The notes: generated by a model not told the origin, from the sequence alone. A stretch of 64,000 nucleotides of DNA from Pyrocephalus nanus (GCA_038380795.1 CM076259.1:60903938-60967937); one strand, 5' to 3'; shown: positions 13,169-26,668, counted from the first letter of the stretch. Numbers and translations: made by a program.

Positions 13169-13474
13169 GGATGTAGATTACACATATTTCTAAAACTATC
13201 AGTCCTACAGCAGCAGTCAAGAGATGATAAATATGTTTTACTTTTGTAAGTGTGTGATTTCCCATTGGATCTTGCAATATCAATTGAAATATGCAAGATC
13301 CTGAAAGTGCTTCTGCTGTGCCAGTGTTCAAACATGCACTGGGCTGACCTTAAAGTTGTACAGCCATTTAAGTGCATCTGCTACAGGTAAAGTAACAGAC
13401 CAGCTGACCAAGGAAGAAGTTTAAGTAATTAATGATAGTCAGTATATGTTAAGTATTTACCTGTTTTCAGACAA
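13169..13474. other. Spacer between LTR and CR1
   Basis: No recognisable feature. It may include further decayed CR1 sequence upstream of the recognisable part. Confidence 0.45.
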
Positions 13475-14645
13475 CTCTGTTTTCATTTTTTGATGAGATT
13501 ACAAATTCTGCTGGCAATGGCAATTGCAAAGATGCGGTATTACTCAGACCTCTGCAAAGTTTTCAGTTAAGTATCACACAATACAGTGAGGAACAAAGGA
13601 ACTCTCTAGGGTATCAATAAAATACATATTGAGCAGCTTAATGCCAGTCTGTCTCAAAGATCTCAAAAAAACTGTCATCAGTAATCTCTATCAGACAGGA
13701 TTAGGAGCTTTTGTGGACTTCAGTGAGAAATTTCATGGTCTTTAATAGTCTCATCTGTTTAGGAGTTTAATACAAAATCCCTAGTGATGCCATACTAAAT
13801 ATTTTCAAGAATTACAAGACTGCCAAAACCAGAGAGAGGTTCATCTCATGGTATGGCAGGTTAAACCCTAGCCAAACCAAATCATTCATTTCGAAGGAGG
13901 TGTTGCAGACCATTCTTGCAGAAAGGTGTTCTGTACCATGGAAAGAACTGACTGAAAATAACATTGGCTTCTGAGGGGAAATGAAGTAGCAGGAGCTCCT
14001 GTATGACACAGAGGCAAAAAGTACTAATTCAATTCTTGTCAGTATAAACAACAGAATAGTAAGTAGGAGGAGGAAATTGACTTTTCTTTCTGTGTGACAT
14101 TATTGGGACTGATGTGAAATAATGTATACAGTCCTGATGTCAACATTTTAAAAGGGATGTTAAAATACTACAGAGGATATAGAAATAAGCCACAGATATG
14201 TTTTGATGGCTGGAAGGGGAAATAAAAAGAGAGAACAGCGAGAGCTCAATCTGTTTATCTTATCAAACAGATCAAAAGACAGCTTGATTATAGCATGTAA
14301 GAACCTTCATGGGGAGTAAATACCAGTTACTGAATGGCTCTTTAATCTAGCAGAGAAAGGCAAATAAAGAGCTAGTGGCTGGAAGTGAAGTCAAATTCAA
14401 AGGAGAAATTAGACACAAACTTCTAACAGGGAGGGTGATAAGCCATCCGATACAAAGAAGATGATGAATTGTCACTTCAGTTTTTGCAGTAAAGGATAGA
14501 TGCCCTTCTTAAAGTCAATGTCTATAATCAGACCCAAGGGATACAGTTTAGTATGGAGATAACACTATTAGAGCTCCTGACTCAGGAAACAGATCATGTT
14601 AGATTAGTAGTCTCTTCCAACCTTCATCACTGTAAATCTTGGGAG
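13475..14645 (+). mobile_element. Ancient CR1 LINE, plus strand
   Basis: Nearly 1.2 kb of strongly decayed CR1 in sense orientation. Landmarks run in correct order. A TTTTTTGATGAGATTACAAA-like block (about 13488) belongs to the RT region. Next are an ATCAATAAAATACATATTGA-like block (about 13614) and GTCTCAAAGATCTC (about 13653). From 13905 to 14060 there is a series equivalent to the segment encoding the C-terminal RT part. GATGTTAAAATACTA is near 14156, and GAGCTCAATCTGTTTATCTT is at about 14242-14261, a well-known ancient CR1 phrase. CTCTTTAATCTAGCAG follows near 14340, then a TTAGATTAGTAGTCTCTTCC 3' end (14599-14618). Frames are broken throughout. The divergence suggests an insertion much older than birds, of the type also seen in turtles and crocodilians. 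Confidence 0.87.
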
Positions 14646-15233
14646 TACATCTTCTAGTACTGAGCCCAGCCATACTCTTAATTCTTGTATGATTTCCTCT
14701 ATACACCATGATGAGGTTTATTCTAGTACCGTTAGCAGAGGGATTAACACATTCCCCTAGCAAGACATCAGAGAAGTATGCAGAAGGAAGGTTAGAGGAA
14801 CAATTTGCCTAGACGTTCCTCCTGGGAAAAGAGGAGATCAAGCAGACAGGAAATGACAGAGGCTGACCACTTCTCAGTGCTCACCAGTTCATGTCACACC
14901 ACAGAAAAGTCTGTAGCAGGTTGCTAGCTGAATACTGAGCTCAGTACAAAAGGGGGGGAAATGACTGCTTCTGCTGCATCTCAGGGATATATAGAAAGGC
15001 AGTCTTCACCCAGCAAGAGGATTTATTGCCTTTTTAGTAACAGTTTGTTCATTTCCCTATGCCCCAGGGCACGGGTTTTGCACGCCTGAAGTCAGGAATA
15101 TAAACATTTAGATTTGAAAAATTGGCATGAAAAAAAGTAAGATGTTAATTGTGTTGTGACAGTTATCTAGTACTTCATTGCAAGAGAATTCCAGAGCTCT
15201 TTGAATTATCCCATGGCCAATAATAGAGGAATT

Positions 15234-15262
15234 AATTCTAGGTCAAGCTTTGGCCTAGAATT
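15234..15262. repeat. Imperfect palindrome, 9-bp perfect arms
   Basis: Arms AATTCTAGG and CCTAGAATT are exact reverse complements. The 11-base centre TCAAGCTTTGG is itself nearly self-complementary, with two G-T positions. A transcript could fold into a compact hairpin. Nothing nearby explains it. Confidence 0.8.
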
Positions 15263-18200
15263 TTTACCAACATTCCATGTGCTTGCCTCGGTACATAGTT
15301 CAATTGAATGAGAGAGAATGTTTGCATGATGTGATGACTTCTGTGCAGTTTTAGCAACACCAGGCTTTGAAATCCATTGCTTGATCTGGCTTGTGCTATT
15401 TCTGTACCCTGTGATTGTTTAAAAAGATAAAAGACTGACAAGAAAGCAACTTTTCTAGTAGCTTTCTTAGCCCTGAAATCCCTTTCTGCTCAGCATGAGT
15501 TCTTCCTCTCCATTTAATGAGGTACCCGAATTCCTAGGATAGAAGGAGACACAGATGAGTCATAGGCATGGTTGCCTTCAAATAAAGATATCCTTCCTCT
15601 GAGAAAGAAAACCATTTTGAATACGGTGGTGCAATAGTTCTCATAATTGCCCAGCACATAGTCTCAATATGGAATATGTAACATTGAAAGAGCAAACTGT
15701 GTTGATTTCCTCTGGCAATTTGTGATCTATTTATTCAGAATAAAAACTTCTTAATTAACATCTAACTGATGTTACTCTCAAAAATATTTTATTAAGTCTC
15801 AGCACCTTGAAAATATTCCCACTGAGCCTTCTTCACAGCAACACAAGCTTTGACACCTTGTTGGATAAAATGCTTACAGCAAGAGGAAAGCAGATGTGCC
15901 AAGTCAGCTAAAGCTCAATGTGCAAAGCAAAAGGGTAAGAGTTGGCAAGTATGCAAATATGAAATCTGTTAAATATACTCTCCTAGGATTGCCTATGTGC
16001 AAGGTGATATATCCTCAGCACTGCCTACGTGATTAGAAGCCCTGGACACCATCGCTTCAGACTACAAAATCTCTTTCTTATGCAGCACTGAATCCAATGT
16101 GGCGCCTTTGTGGTTTTAACACCTTTGGATCTGTACAACCAACCTAAAATGCAAAAGCAGATTCATTACCTCAGGGTAAATTTAAAAGAATTCTTGCTAA
16201 TATGGTCTGAATCAATACTGGAACAGACATTAACATGAAGCTCAAAGCATTAAAAAACCTCCACATTTACAATACTACATGGGTTATTAGCGTTAGGGAA
16301 TAGAAGTGGATAGACAGTGATACTTTGTAGGATTCCATACTGAATATTCACGGAATCAGATAGGCAGGCACTCAAGACAACTTTTAGCCATATGGTTAAT
16401 TGCTAAGTATTTTACTTGACAGGAGCATCATAGGATTCAGGGATTAAAATTATTTACTAGATTATCATGTTCACACAATTTCTTTTTCTTTTGGTGTGCT
16501 AGGGTAAGGAACTCACAGTTATTGTCTACATTTTTCCAGGGTTCTGTCTAGTTAATTTCTGTATTATTAAATCATAAAACTTTCTCTACAACATTATTCC
16601 TCAGCCTAAAGAACATCATTAAAATATTTGTTGCCTGCTCATCCCATTTTTTTTTCTATTTTCATATTATCAAGTGCTGAATGCCAAGAAGATAATGATG
16701 AATGTTATAAAAACTCGACAAGGATTAAGGTGCAATGCTTCTGCAATAGAAGTGGTTCCATTTAACTATCAATTGTTAGTAACACAGTTGGGAATTGTGT
16801 AATTATATTTCTGCCCACTTACTTAAAACCTTCCTCTGTTGCCACCTACTTGATGTGCTGATCTATTGGTGGCTGAAAGAAAATAACCCAAGCAGTTCAG
16901 CTCACAGATTCCAGTGGGAGGAGGTCAGTATAACATCTGCTTTCCAATTTGCAGTTTTCTAGTTATTCATGTGCAGAGTTCTGTCCCAGGAATAGTTCAG
17001 TCATGTAATATACAGACTTCTAATAAAAGGAAAAAACCCACGTTTACTGAGTTCTCAGAAAATTGGATTTTGCTTCACTTAAGCTGAGAATTCTGATTTT
17101 CCTCCACAATATGAAAGTGAGTTTGTAATGCCAGATTTACTGAAAATTTCTTGTGTGTCTAAAGAATTACCTCCTGTTATTGCACATGTACAGATGATTA
17201 TTTTTTACTGTTTCTTTTCTGTTAATTACTCATTGAAATTAATTGGTTGTGCAAGCTGTGGCTATGAATGGGCCTGAATCAAATCCTTAAATGGCAAGAA
17301 ATCTTGGACGCACACATAAGCCTCACAAACAGCCTTTCTCTGTATAGTGAGGTAATGCAGTAAACAACTGCTCATTTTCTCTCAGCTCCAAAGCCTCCAA
17401 ATGTCTGAGCCAGTCCTATCTTAGCCTGAATTTTCCAATTCATCACCCTTTGCAGCTCTAATAATAGGATGCAAGCATGTATTATAGCTGTAGTAACCAG
17501 GGCTATACAACATAGCATTTGCCATTTCAAATTAAGCAAATCAGCTCATTCTGGAGACTGTCTGTGGCACTGACAAATATTAGATGTTTATGCAGAAGTA
17601 GGGGGAAAAGAGAATAGTACATCAGAAAAAAATTAATATTTTGTTAAACGCTTTTTGTGCCCTGGATAGTGAGAGCATATTTCCTGATGTTAGTCATGCT
17701 TTGTAAAAGCAAATTCAAGGGTGTGAAGATTTTCTGGCATATCTGTCACAGGAAGGCAGGTCCAGCTAGGTGTCTCAGATACCTGGGGACAACCCAAGTG
17801 GCACTGAAAATGCCTGGGTTTAGGCTCATGTGTTGAGCCACATTCAATACATCCAAGAGAATTATTCGGCTTAATTGAAGTAGGTCAACTGCATGGAAGC
17901 CTTGCTCTTCACTCCCTCTTGAATATCTGTCCATCAAAACTACAGTTGGGTGTCTTAGTCATGAACTGAGTCCCATGTGAAGTTGCAAATTAAAAAAACA
18001 AGCACAACAGGGTAAGTAAACAGGGTAAGTTGCCAATGTGTCGCAGCTAGTTTTGTCCTGTGAGGAGCTTTGATCCTCTTGAGCACTTCATGCTTCTCGC
18101 CCCAACATATTTGCTTACACAGACACCAAGAAGGTTCTTTTCCGGTGGGAAGCTCCATTTCAGCTCCACTGGGCATGAATCACCAGCATTAGCATGTGCC

Positions 18201-21200
18201 TTGCACAGAGCTAGCCTGTTGGTTGCCTGGGCTCTCAGATAAGAGGGACTTTTATAGGACCCCTCTTCCTGTAGGTTTTTTTGTGTTTTATGAGATCAGC
18301 TCAGGCCACAGGCAGGATTAGGGGATCGGATAACAGCACACCCTCTGCAGCAAAATGAACTCTGATAACTTGCCTAGAAACATTCAGATTTTCATCTTTT
18401 GGGTTTCTGTGTCACCCTGAACTTGAATGTAATTACAGCTATCTCCTCTGGCTGGCTGCCCATGAATTATTGTGCCGTATATCATCCACTATTTGACATT
18501 TATTTGTACCAAATTAAAATGACCTTTGCTCTTGGAAGATAATAAATTATTTTTAGAATTATAGCAATTCCCTTTCAGTTGAAATAATGCAGAAAGACAC
18601 GTTAGCACCAAAGGCAGGAGAAGGAAAAGCAAATGCTTCAGATATGTGAGCAATCAAGATTGATAAGTAACATGTATTACTGGCTTGCTATGATTTTTTT
18701 TTTACTGTGCAAATATATTTAAAATTTACAATATCTTTTAGTAAAAAGATTCAAATTTATTATATATGAAAGGTCTCCTCATGAATCTTCTAGAGAAAAA
18801 TAACACAGGGCTTGCAGTTTTAACCTAAGCAAAAGTGATAAATAACTCAACAGACTTTCATGTTGGAGAAATTTGATCCCTTTCTTCCAGCAGCCCTGTA
18901 AGTCACTTTTTGCAAGTGTGTCTTTGTGCAGGCTGTGGGCCCAGGAGGAAGCTTTATTTCACTTACTCACATGATGCATTTGCTGGGGGTCTCTAACTCA
19001 TTTCAGTACTGAATACCAACACCAACCTACATAGAAACAGGAGTTTTATAGGCTTTTTTTCCTTCCCTCTTTGAGAAGCAAAATACCCCTAATGCTCCAC
19101 TTCTTTAATACTCCATATCTGCCAGTTACCTTTGCTGTCCTTTTACAAGCTGTGTCACAGACATGTACATGACCTGCAGATCAGTTGGCCATCTTGCAGA
19201 AATTCAGATGTGCTGAGAAGACTTGCTGAGGAACCCAACCAGGCACCCTTAACTGTTGTAATTTTATTGCAAAGTAATACATGTCAGTGTAAGTGGGACA
19301 TTTCCTTGTAATGAACACTCGTCAAACATACCTGAGGTAACTGGAAATAAAAAAAGTAACCCAAATCAGAGATAGATTACTAGAAAATCTCATTTCATAT
19401 TCATCATCAAGTATAGACACACATACTTTAGGACCAGTTTTCCTGTGTCCCTGGCTGGGAATCAGAGACTCTTCACGGTGGTCTGTCTGAGCAGCAAAGT
19501 ACTTGCATGCCACATGTTAAAATGGTATAATGCCAGCACAGAGTGTATCTATCACATTGAATGTGAGCTCTAGTTTGGAAGAACATCCACATTTTCTGCT
19601 CCCATCTAAGAGGAAACTATGTCTCAAAAATGTTTGATTTTCAGAGCACTGAAAAACTTATAAGGTGATAAATCCTCTCTTTTCATGGTCTAAGGCATCC
19701 CATGATAAAGAGTAAATTCTGAAGCCAAGTGGCTCAGCTGTTTCTGAGTCTTTCTGGATCACACTCAGAGGCAAAGCAGAAAGAAGTAAAGAGGGAAAAC
19801 CTGCATACAGAAACCCTTAAAAAATGCAGGCTTAAAATTGCATGCCATTAAAGGGATTTAGGCACATCTTGCTAAGCTCTTACTGCAGGACATATATAAG
19901 GTGAATATTTGGAATTTGTTACTCAGAGTATCCCTGTTGTACCAAGGAAAGCTTTTTCTTGATGAAAAGTCAGACAAGGTGAGAAAGAAGTGGAAGAGGT
20001 AGCTCAGCAGTCAACAATCCTCAAGCTGAACAGAGCTGAGGCCAGCTTTCTGCCTGTGCAAATTCTGGATGGGAATTAGGTCCAGCAGCAGCAGCAGACA
20101 GATTTAACTTTCTGTTCCAGATTTGTCACAGCTCAGGAAATTTCAACTTAGTCACAAAACAAGACGGAGATATTATTTTCCTAACGCCATGCAATAACTA
20201 TTTTTCCTTTCATCCAGAAGATGTTTCTGACCACTCCCAAGACACTTTGAGGTGTTCATGCAGGTGTCAGAGAAACGGGTAAACTTCCCTGATGCTAAGC
20301 GGTAGCATAAAGCTTTTATTTCACCAAAGTCCCACTTTAACATGCAAAATAGGATTTACAGAGTGCTCAAGAGCAATGTGCAATTAGCATGCTTTTTTCC
20401 TCTCTTCTCTGCTTTGGTACTGTCTATCCAGCTCTTGACTTTTTAATTGAGAATAGAGGGTAGCTTTAACCAAAAAGTAAACAAAAGGTAGAAAATGAAT
20501 GCCATGACTCCCACAAAAGCAAGAGCTGGAAGTCTCAGTGAGGCATATCAGGCAAAAATTTTAGCTGGTATTAGGCTCACAGGCCTCCTAAGGTCAGATA
20601 GGGCTGGATCCCAGGGCTCTGAGGTACACAGAGCTCTCAGGAAAGGTGAAGGCAGATCTTGGGGGAATGGAAAAGCACACAGAAGGTTGCTGAAGCCTGG
20701 ACAAAAACTAAAAGTGTGGTTGACTTTAGTCTGGTCCCAAGTGCAGCAACATAGGACTGACAGCCCTCTCTGTTTTCTCAGCCTATCAGGAAAACTAGGT
20801 GAAGCTCAGAGATAGTGAAATCCTTCTTTCCGTGTTGGGGGAGACACTTCTGGGAAGGCAGCTCTGGAAGAGTTTTTTCCCAGGCTGAAGGTAATGAGCT
20901 GATATCATTCCAACCTTGACTCAAAGTTCCCCAAGGACACTGACAAACAAACATCCCAGAGATCCCTGAGCAGTAAAGAGATCTCTTTTCTTGTGAGTGT
21001 GTGTCCTTCAAATTTTATGTATTTGAAGCAACTTTGGATGAGAATAGTTCAAAGGTCTAGCTATGAGAAGCCAGGTTGCTGCCTGCTAGCAGATTCTGTC
21101 AGTCCATTTTTTTATACCACTGAAGCAAGACATCTCTTTCAGTGCCTTTCCTTTACTTCTTCTCTTTCAGTATGTTTCTATAAGCTGTATCTTTGTTGCC

Positions 21201-21257
21201 ACTAGTACCAATGAACAGAGATCCTTGAGAAACTAAACTTATAATTAGATGTCAGAA

Positions 21258-21275
21258 TTACGTGGATCCACGTAA
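21258..21275. repeat. Perfect 18-bp palindrome
   Basis: TTACGTGGATCCACGTAA is its own reverse complement over all 18 bases. It contains two overlapping ACGTG/CACGT cores of the kind bound by bHLH or bZIP dimers. One such palindrome in 64 kb is not far from chance expectation, so a regulatory role is speculative. Confidence 0.85.
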
Positions 21276-22074
21276 GGAATTTGTTTAGGAGAAAAAAAAT
21301 ATATTCAGGAACTGTGATTATATTACTAAAATGGCACTATAGTCACTAATAATTGGTGTGACAGATTATAGCTAGTCTAAATTATTATTTCTGACTTCTA
21401 TGTTTACTTATTATGTTTTTCCAGACACTATCTATTTCTACTAAATCTTTCTAATAATTTTCTGAGCCTTTCTTGTTAAGAACCTTTTCTAGGAAGTTTT
21501 TTAGTTTCTAAGTCAACCGTATCAAAAAATCTGCCGTTCATCTCTTTTCTAAAAGGGCACTGTAACCCCATCACTCAGAATACCTATAAAAGTTCTGAAT
21601 GTTTCACTTGCATAAATTGCAAGTTTTATGCAGAGAGCTTCCTCGGAGAACCTCACGACCAAAGGTTAGCCTAGATGTAATTTTGCATTTTACTTCCACA
21701 ATATGCTCTCTGCATTCTCTTGAAAATATTTCCATTCTTTCTCCTTCATATACTGATACGTGTTAAGAATAACAGATGATAAATTGCTGCTTTATTGACT
21801 GACAAGAACAGAATCCAACAAAGCACCACAATACCAAGATTATGTGACAGTCAGCATTCTTTGACCAGCTATGGGAACTCATCTGAGTGTGCCAGGTACC
21901 CATAGCAATTGAATCATAGCTTGAGAAAGGAAATACAGTGCTTCAGAAAGATTGTTTTTTTGAAAAAGGAATATTTCAGAATCGTTTCCACATATCCTCA
22001 AACTTTGCCTCCTAGATAGAAAGACTTGAGGGAAGAATCAGATTAGCAACATGAATAAGGATGCAATACGGTTT

Positions 22075-22350
22075 CCAGCTTCATTTTATAAGCACCTTTC
22101 CCCAAACATATCCTATCTCCCTCAAGTCCTTCATGAGGCATAGCACAACATATTTTGTCACTCTCATCTTTCCAACTTCCAGCCAGCCACTACAAGATTT
22201 CCATATTGTCATTCCTCTCATTGCACTTTCATCCCCTTTCCATTTTTCCATTATCTCCACGTTTCAGCCCTCCCCAGACCCACTGTTTTTTCTCCAGTTC
22301 CCACTTCAATATCCCCATGCACTTCTTCAATTTTGCCTGTTCCTGGCCTT
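22075..22350. repeat. Pyrimidine-rich tract on the plus strand
   Basis: About 275 bases in which the plus strand is dominated by C and T (for example CTTTCCCC, CCTATCTCCCTC, TTTTTCTCCAGTTCCC). The bias suppresses stop codons and produces two overlapping open frames of 138 and 96 codons with Phe, Ser, Pro and Leu-rich translations. Those frames are best explained by composition, not coding. Confidence 0.75.
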
Positions 22351-25300
22351 ATGCAGAGATGAATATAAAGTCAATGACTGCTATAATTGTGCTGGAGGTG
22401 TCATGCACTGGTGGGTTGGTTCCGTGCAGAAGAGGTCATGTGTGAATTCTACATCTTGTACCCTGAGACATTATTAAATGGTGACTCATATCCTGCCATC
22501 CATATCCATGAAGATCTGAAAAACCTTACGCTTGTACATGTCAAACTTGCTGTCAAATTAAGTAGAAATTGACCAGTGTGTTCAATAAATGTGAATTGGC
22601 AGAAGCAGAGAAACAAGCTAAGCATATGTAACTTTATCATCAAGAAGTTGGGTAAGAAGTAATGTAAAAGAGTCTACCTTTAAGACCACTTCTTTCATCA
22701 TGAAAATGATGAGCTGCACTCACAAATGTGAATGAACAAAGGAATGAACATCAGATAGTTTAACTTCCAGAAGCAGTACTCTAATAAGAGTCACAAAAAT
22801 ATCAGTCATAAAATGACCATAAAGTAAATCAGACAATTATCAAGGTAAAAATCACTGCCTAGAAAATAAACCTGCCTGTTATCAATGTCAAAAGACTACC
22901 CTAAAAAAACCTATATATATGTATATAAACACATCTATTACTACCTTCTTAGAACATCAGTGTTTTAAATGCAGATTAGAAATATCAGACATTTGTTAGT
23001 AGTATCATCTCTAAGTTCAGTGTCTAACTGGGATAACTTGTATATTTCTCAGATCTATGCTATTATTTTTTATAACTGCTGTGTATCAGAAAACATTTCT
23101 GCAAATGCAGACCAGCCAATTTGCTTTTACTTCTGCAAAGTTCATGTTGAAAGGAAAGTAAATCACTTCTTCACATGGCTTCCTTGCCTGAAAAACTGCA
23201 TGGAAATGGAGGAAGTAATGTACTGCAGGGGAGAAGCCATAAACTATGAATGCAAGTTAAATTAAGGGCTCACAGACTACCGTTAATCTTTCTACATCAC
23301 ACATTCTCCAGTAAAGATGGGACCGTAAGGAGACCTGAGCACACCATCCTTTCAAGATACATAATTCCATGACTTCACACGAATTAGCCCCAGCAGGTAT
23401 CTACCAAAGTGATGGGGAATCAAGTCTCAAGGCAGCAACTTTCTTTAATGTATAATACCCGGTAAGCACAAAGAAAAGTACTTAGCAGAAAATTTATGCT
23501 GGTCTTCAGCGTCATCCTGGCTTTACTTTGAAAAGTCCCTGGGGGATGAGTCAGGTACCCAGAAGTGACATTTATGGAAATGGTTTGTATGTGTTAGGAT
23601 CAGAATATCCACCTGGAGGCTGGTAGTGCTGCTCAGAGTGGAGAATTATGCATGCTGCGGATATGTTTCCTTCTAAATGCATGCATGTATTTCTCAGCTC
23701 TGTCATGGGAATTGCAAGAAGCATTTGTAGACGTAGGAGCCTCAAGATAAAGTTAACAAGACAGACAGTGGGACAAGGTTCTGAGGTGGGGAAATAACAC
23801 ATGAACTGAAAGCATTATAGATTCTTTGGTTTATACTGGCTGAAAGCCTTATTTGGAGATGAACAACACATTTAAATAGCACCAGAGAAAAAATTCTAAC
23901 CTCAGCCAAACTAAGGATCAAAACTTTAGCTTCTTCATGTTTCATGCATTTCAAGGAATCAACAGTTATTTGGATTCAACGCTACTGAAGCACGGTACAT
24001 CTGCAATAGTCAAAGTGTTGATAGTAATGAAACACAGGGTTAGGAAGATACAAAAAGTTCCCTGTCCATGTCCACATCTGGCCACTCAATGTATTTCACT
24101 ACCAAAGTGAAACGGAATTATTTGAAATTAATTGACTGCAAATACAAAGTGTAATTTGAAGGAGATGTGACTGTGCTTGCTCTATTGAGGGTGAATAGAA
24201 GAGGGCTCATGGAGGGAACTATTTTGTCCTGCTACTTCCCTTAAAATAATTTTAAGGAACAATTTTAACGTGCTGCTCATAGCTGTGACAATATCTGACT
24301 ACCCACTACCTATTCCTGGCAGTCATTAAGGAGCCGTAAGAGACATTTGCTGGCTCTTCACCTCCCAGGACTGAGATCCTTCATAAATTCTTCTTTGAGA
24401 AAGGAAAAGAAACTTCATGTGGCTGCCTGTGATGCTGCAAGGGGTGACATTAGCCCAACTTACTTGTTACTATGGAGATGCATTCTGTCATCCCACTATA
24501 ATCATTTTGTCAATGACATTTTGTTGTTCGCTTATGAGCCTGCTGTTAGGAGAAAGCATTTCTATCAGAGATGAAAAAGAGCTGTTTTAGATTCCTGCTT
24601 GCACGTCATGCAGAAGAGGGTTGAACCAGTGTGTGCAGAAGTGCTTCATCAGAGATCTTCCTCTACTAGAACTGAGCAGGTTTGTGGTGTGCCTGAACTA
24701 GAAAATCCCACACAAAAGGTGTGGATACATTTACAAGTGACTATAATTGCATTCACAGTATTAACCAAGGACAAATTATCTGAATAGCTGGACACACATT
24801 AAAAAAAAATTAATGTTATGTAAGGCGTGGATTCTTCTTTTTGTTTTATCATATTCTATACTTTTATAATTCTTGAACAAAAATAGCAGTGGATTTCTGC
24901 CGTGTTCTCACCACATGAATTTGGTAATCCTTGGGGGTCTACAAGGAGTTGTTCGTTCTAATGTCCCAAGCCAGGATTGTTTCCATTAGCACTGCAGAAA
25001 TTCTGTAGTAGAAACACAAAGATTGGTCTATGATTCTATGAAAAGCACCAGAGAAAACAGCAGAACAAAGTTTAAAAGGAGAGGCATGTGTTAATCAGTG
25101 TGGAACTTAGTATCTGTGATTTCATATGGAGGATGAAGAAACTGAACTAAAGTCAAAGCTGACAAGTGGATAGAAGCAGGACTACAGCTTATCAGGCAAG
25201 GAAAATAAAAGTTGTGAAATTCAGGAATTTTCCCTTACATTTACAAAGGGTGATTCAAGATCACAAGGCAAGGAATCCAGAACAGCATCCGCTCCTAGAA

Positions 25301-26502
25301 GACAAAAAAAACCCAATTCAAAACCCCAAGATGCATGTGGAGGCCACAGCTGCTGATGTTGTCTTCCACGTTGCATACAAGGGGTCCAAAACTTCTTGGT
25401 ATTGTGTCTTGCTACATGTGAGTACAGAGGAAACCGTGTGAATGAAACTTGTGAGAGATTGAGAAGGAGTGGATAAAAGTGACATAAAGATTTTTGTATT
25501 GCAAAATCACCTTTCTTTTCATAAGATATGTTGCAGAATGCAGTAACAGTAATTTTTTACAAAGGTCATAGAGTAATATGAGTACAAAGATCTGAAATGA
25601 GCTTAAAGATTTTCTCAATTATTAGGAATCCTAGCATGGTTTTGTAATTATTTCATTTTCTAATGAACAGTATAATCTTTTATTAGACTAAGCAGTATAA
25701 CCAGGAAAAAAAAAATCTAGAAGATTTTCTGCAGAATACTTCATTTCTAGGATGGAAAAAGGAAAAAAGAAGTTTAACTTTTTGCAAGTAAGGAACTCCT
25801 GCTCTGAATTTATCTTAATTATGTTAATTGATTAGACAAAGTCAAGGTACAGTTGCACAAATATTTGCATGCTGGCAAATTTATTTGATGTAGATAGACC
25901 CCAACCTCTTCACAGCAGAATTGAATGAGGGCTGTACCACAGACTGGATCAGCAAAAAAAGCTGGGGTTAAAAGAGCAACTAGCAAAAAAACAACAACAG
26001 CAACAAGCCCCTCTCCCCCCCGCCCCCCACTTTTTCTTTTTAATCTTTTTATTTGGCAGTGTATTTCCTTGCTTTGGTTTAGAGCACTCAGGCCCTCAGA
26101 GAATCAGTGTGGAAAATGGAGGAGGCAGGAAAGAAGAGCATGAGAAGGAATGATTAAATCTTTGAAAGTCACAAAGAACTAACCTGCTTTTCCTTACTCA
26201 CTTTGAAGTAGACTCATCCTGATCAGCAGTCTCTGCCTTGCTTCTTTTTCCCTGTGGCTTGCCTTTATTTAGGGATGTTAGAGAAAAGACAGGAAAGGTC
26301 AAAGGGCCAGGAACAGCTAATATGGGGCATGATGCTGGTGGCTTTTCTGTCCATGGTCTACCAGGAACAGATAAGCTCCAAACACTGCAGGCAGAAATCA
26401 AGCACGGCTGAACTGCTTTGGAGACCAAATGGTTAGACACTGTCTTAAGGGCAACCTTAAACCTCTCATAAGTTCTACCGCAATGGAACTGCATTTGACA
26501 AG
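22351..26502. other. Unassigned AT-rich sequence, no gene seen
   Basis: No gene recognised. It contains a short C-rich run (CCCCCCCGCCCCCC, about 26017-26030) next to a CAA-rich stretch. A GATTCTATGA string near 25030 resembles a CR1 3' terminus but has no CR1 sequence in front of it. Confidence 0.55.
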
Positions 26503-26617
26503 TGTTATGATTAGGTTCTTTAAAATTATTAGGGAGATGACTCTGTCCAAATTAAAGTGCAAATGAGACCATAGACCGAAGTCAATAGTAGGGATTTTTA
26601 TTTAACAGTAAATGTGA

Positions 26618-26668
26618 GGTAGAGAGAAACAGGAAAAAGAGAGAAAGAGAGTGACAGAGACAGATTAA
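26618..26668. repeat. GA-rich low-complexity tract in LTR
   Basis: The plus strand reads as repeated GAGAGAAA, AAAAAGAGAGAAAGAGAG and GACAGAGACAG blocks. It lies inside the LTR-like unit, just upstream of its poly-A signal in the minus-strand sense. Confidence 0.8.

Larger units (their letters stand above)
14646..22074. other. Unassigned sequence, no gene seen
   Basis: No gene or transposon recognised. Open frames are short and unstructured. Two palindromes (15234-15262 and 21258-21275) are listed separately. The parts around 17160-17340 and 18420-18600 are non-repetitive, rich in TAAT and ATTA cores, and have the look of conserved noncoding elements; this is an impression only. Confidence 0.55.

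Noticed and set aside
22061..22477. 138-codon open frame, plus strand
   Set aside because: Lies over a pyrimidine-rich tract that removes stop codons; the translation is Phe, Ser, Pro and Leu-rich with no domain.
25020..25045. CTATGATTCTATGA string resembling a CR1 3' end
   Set aside because: No CR1 3'-UTR or coding sequence precedes it; one and a half octamers can occur by chance.
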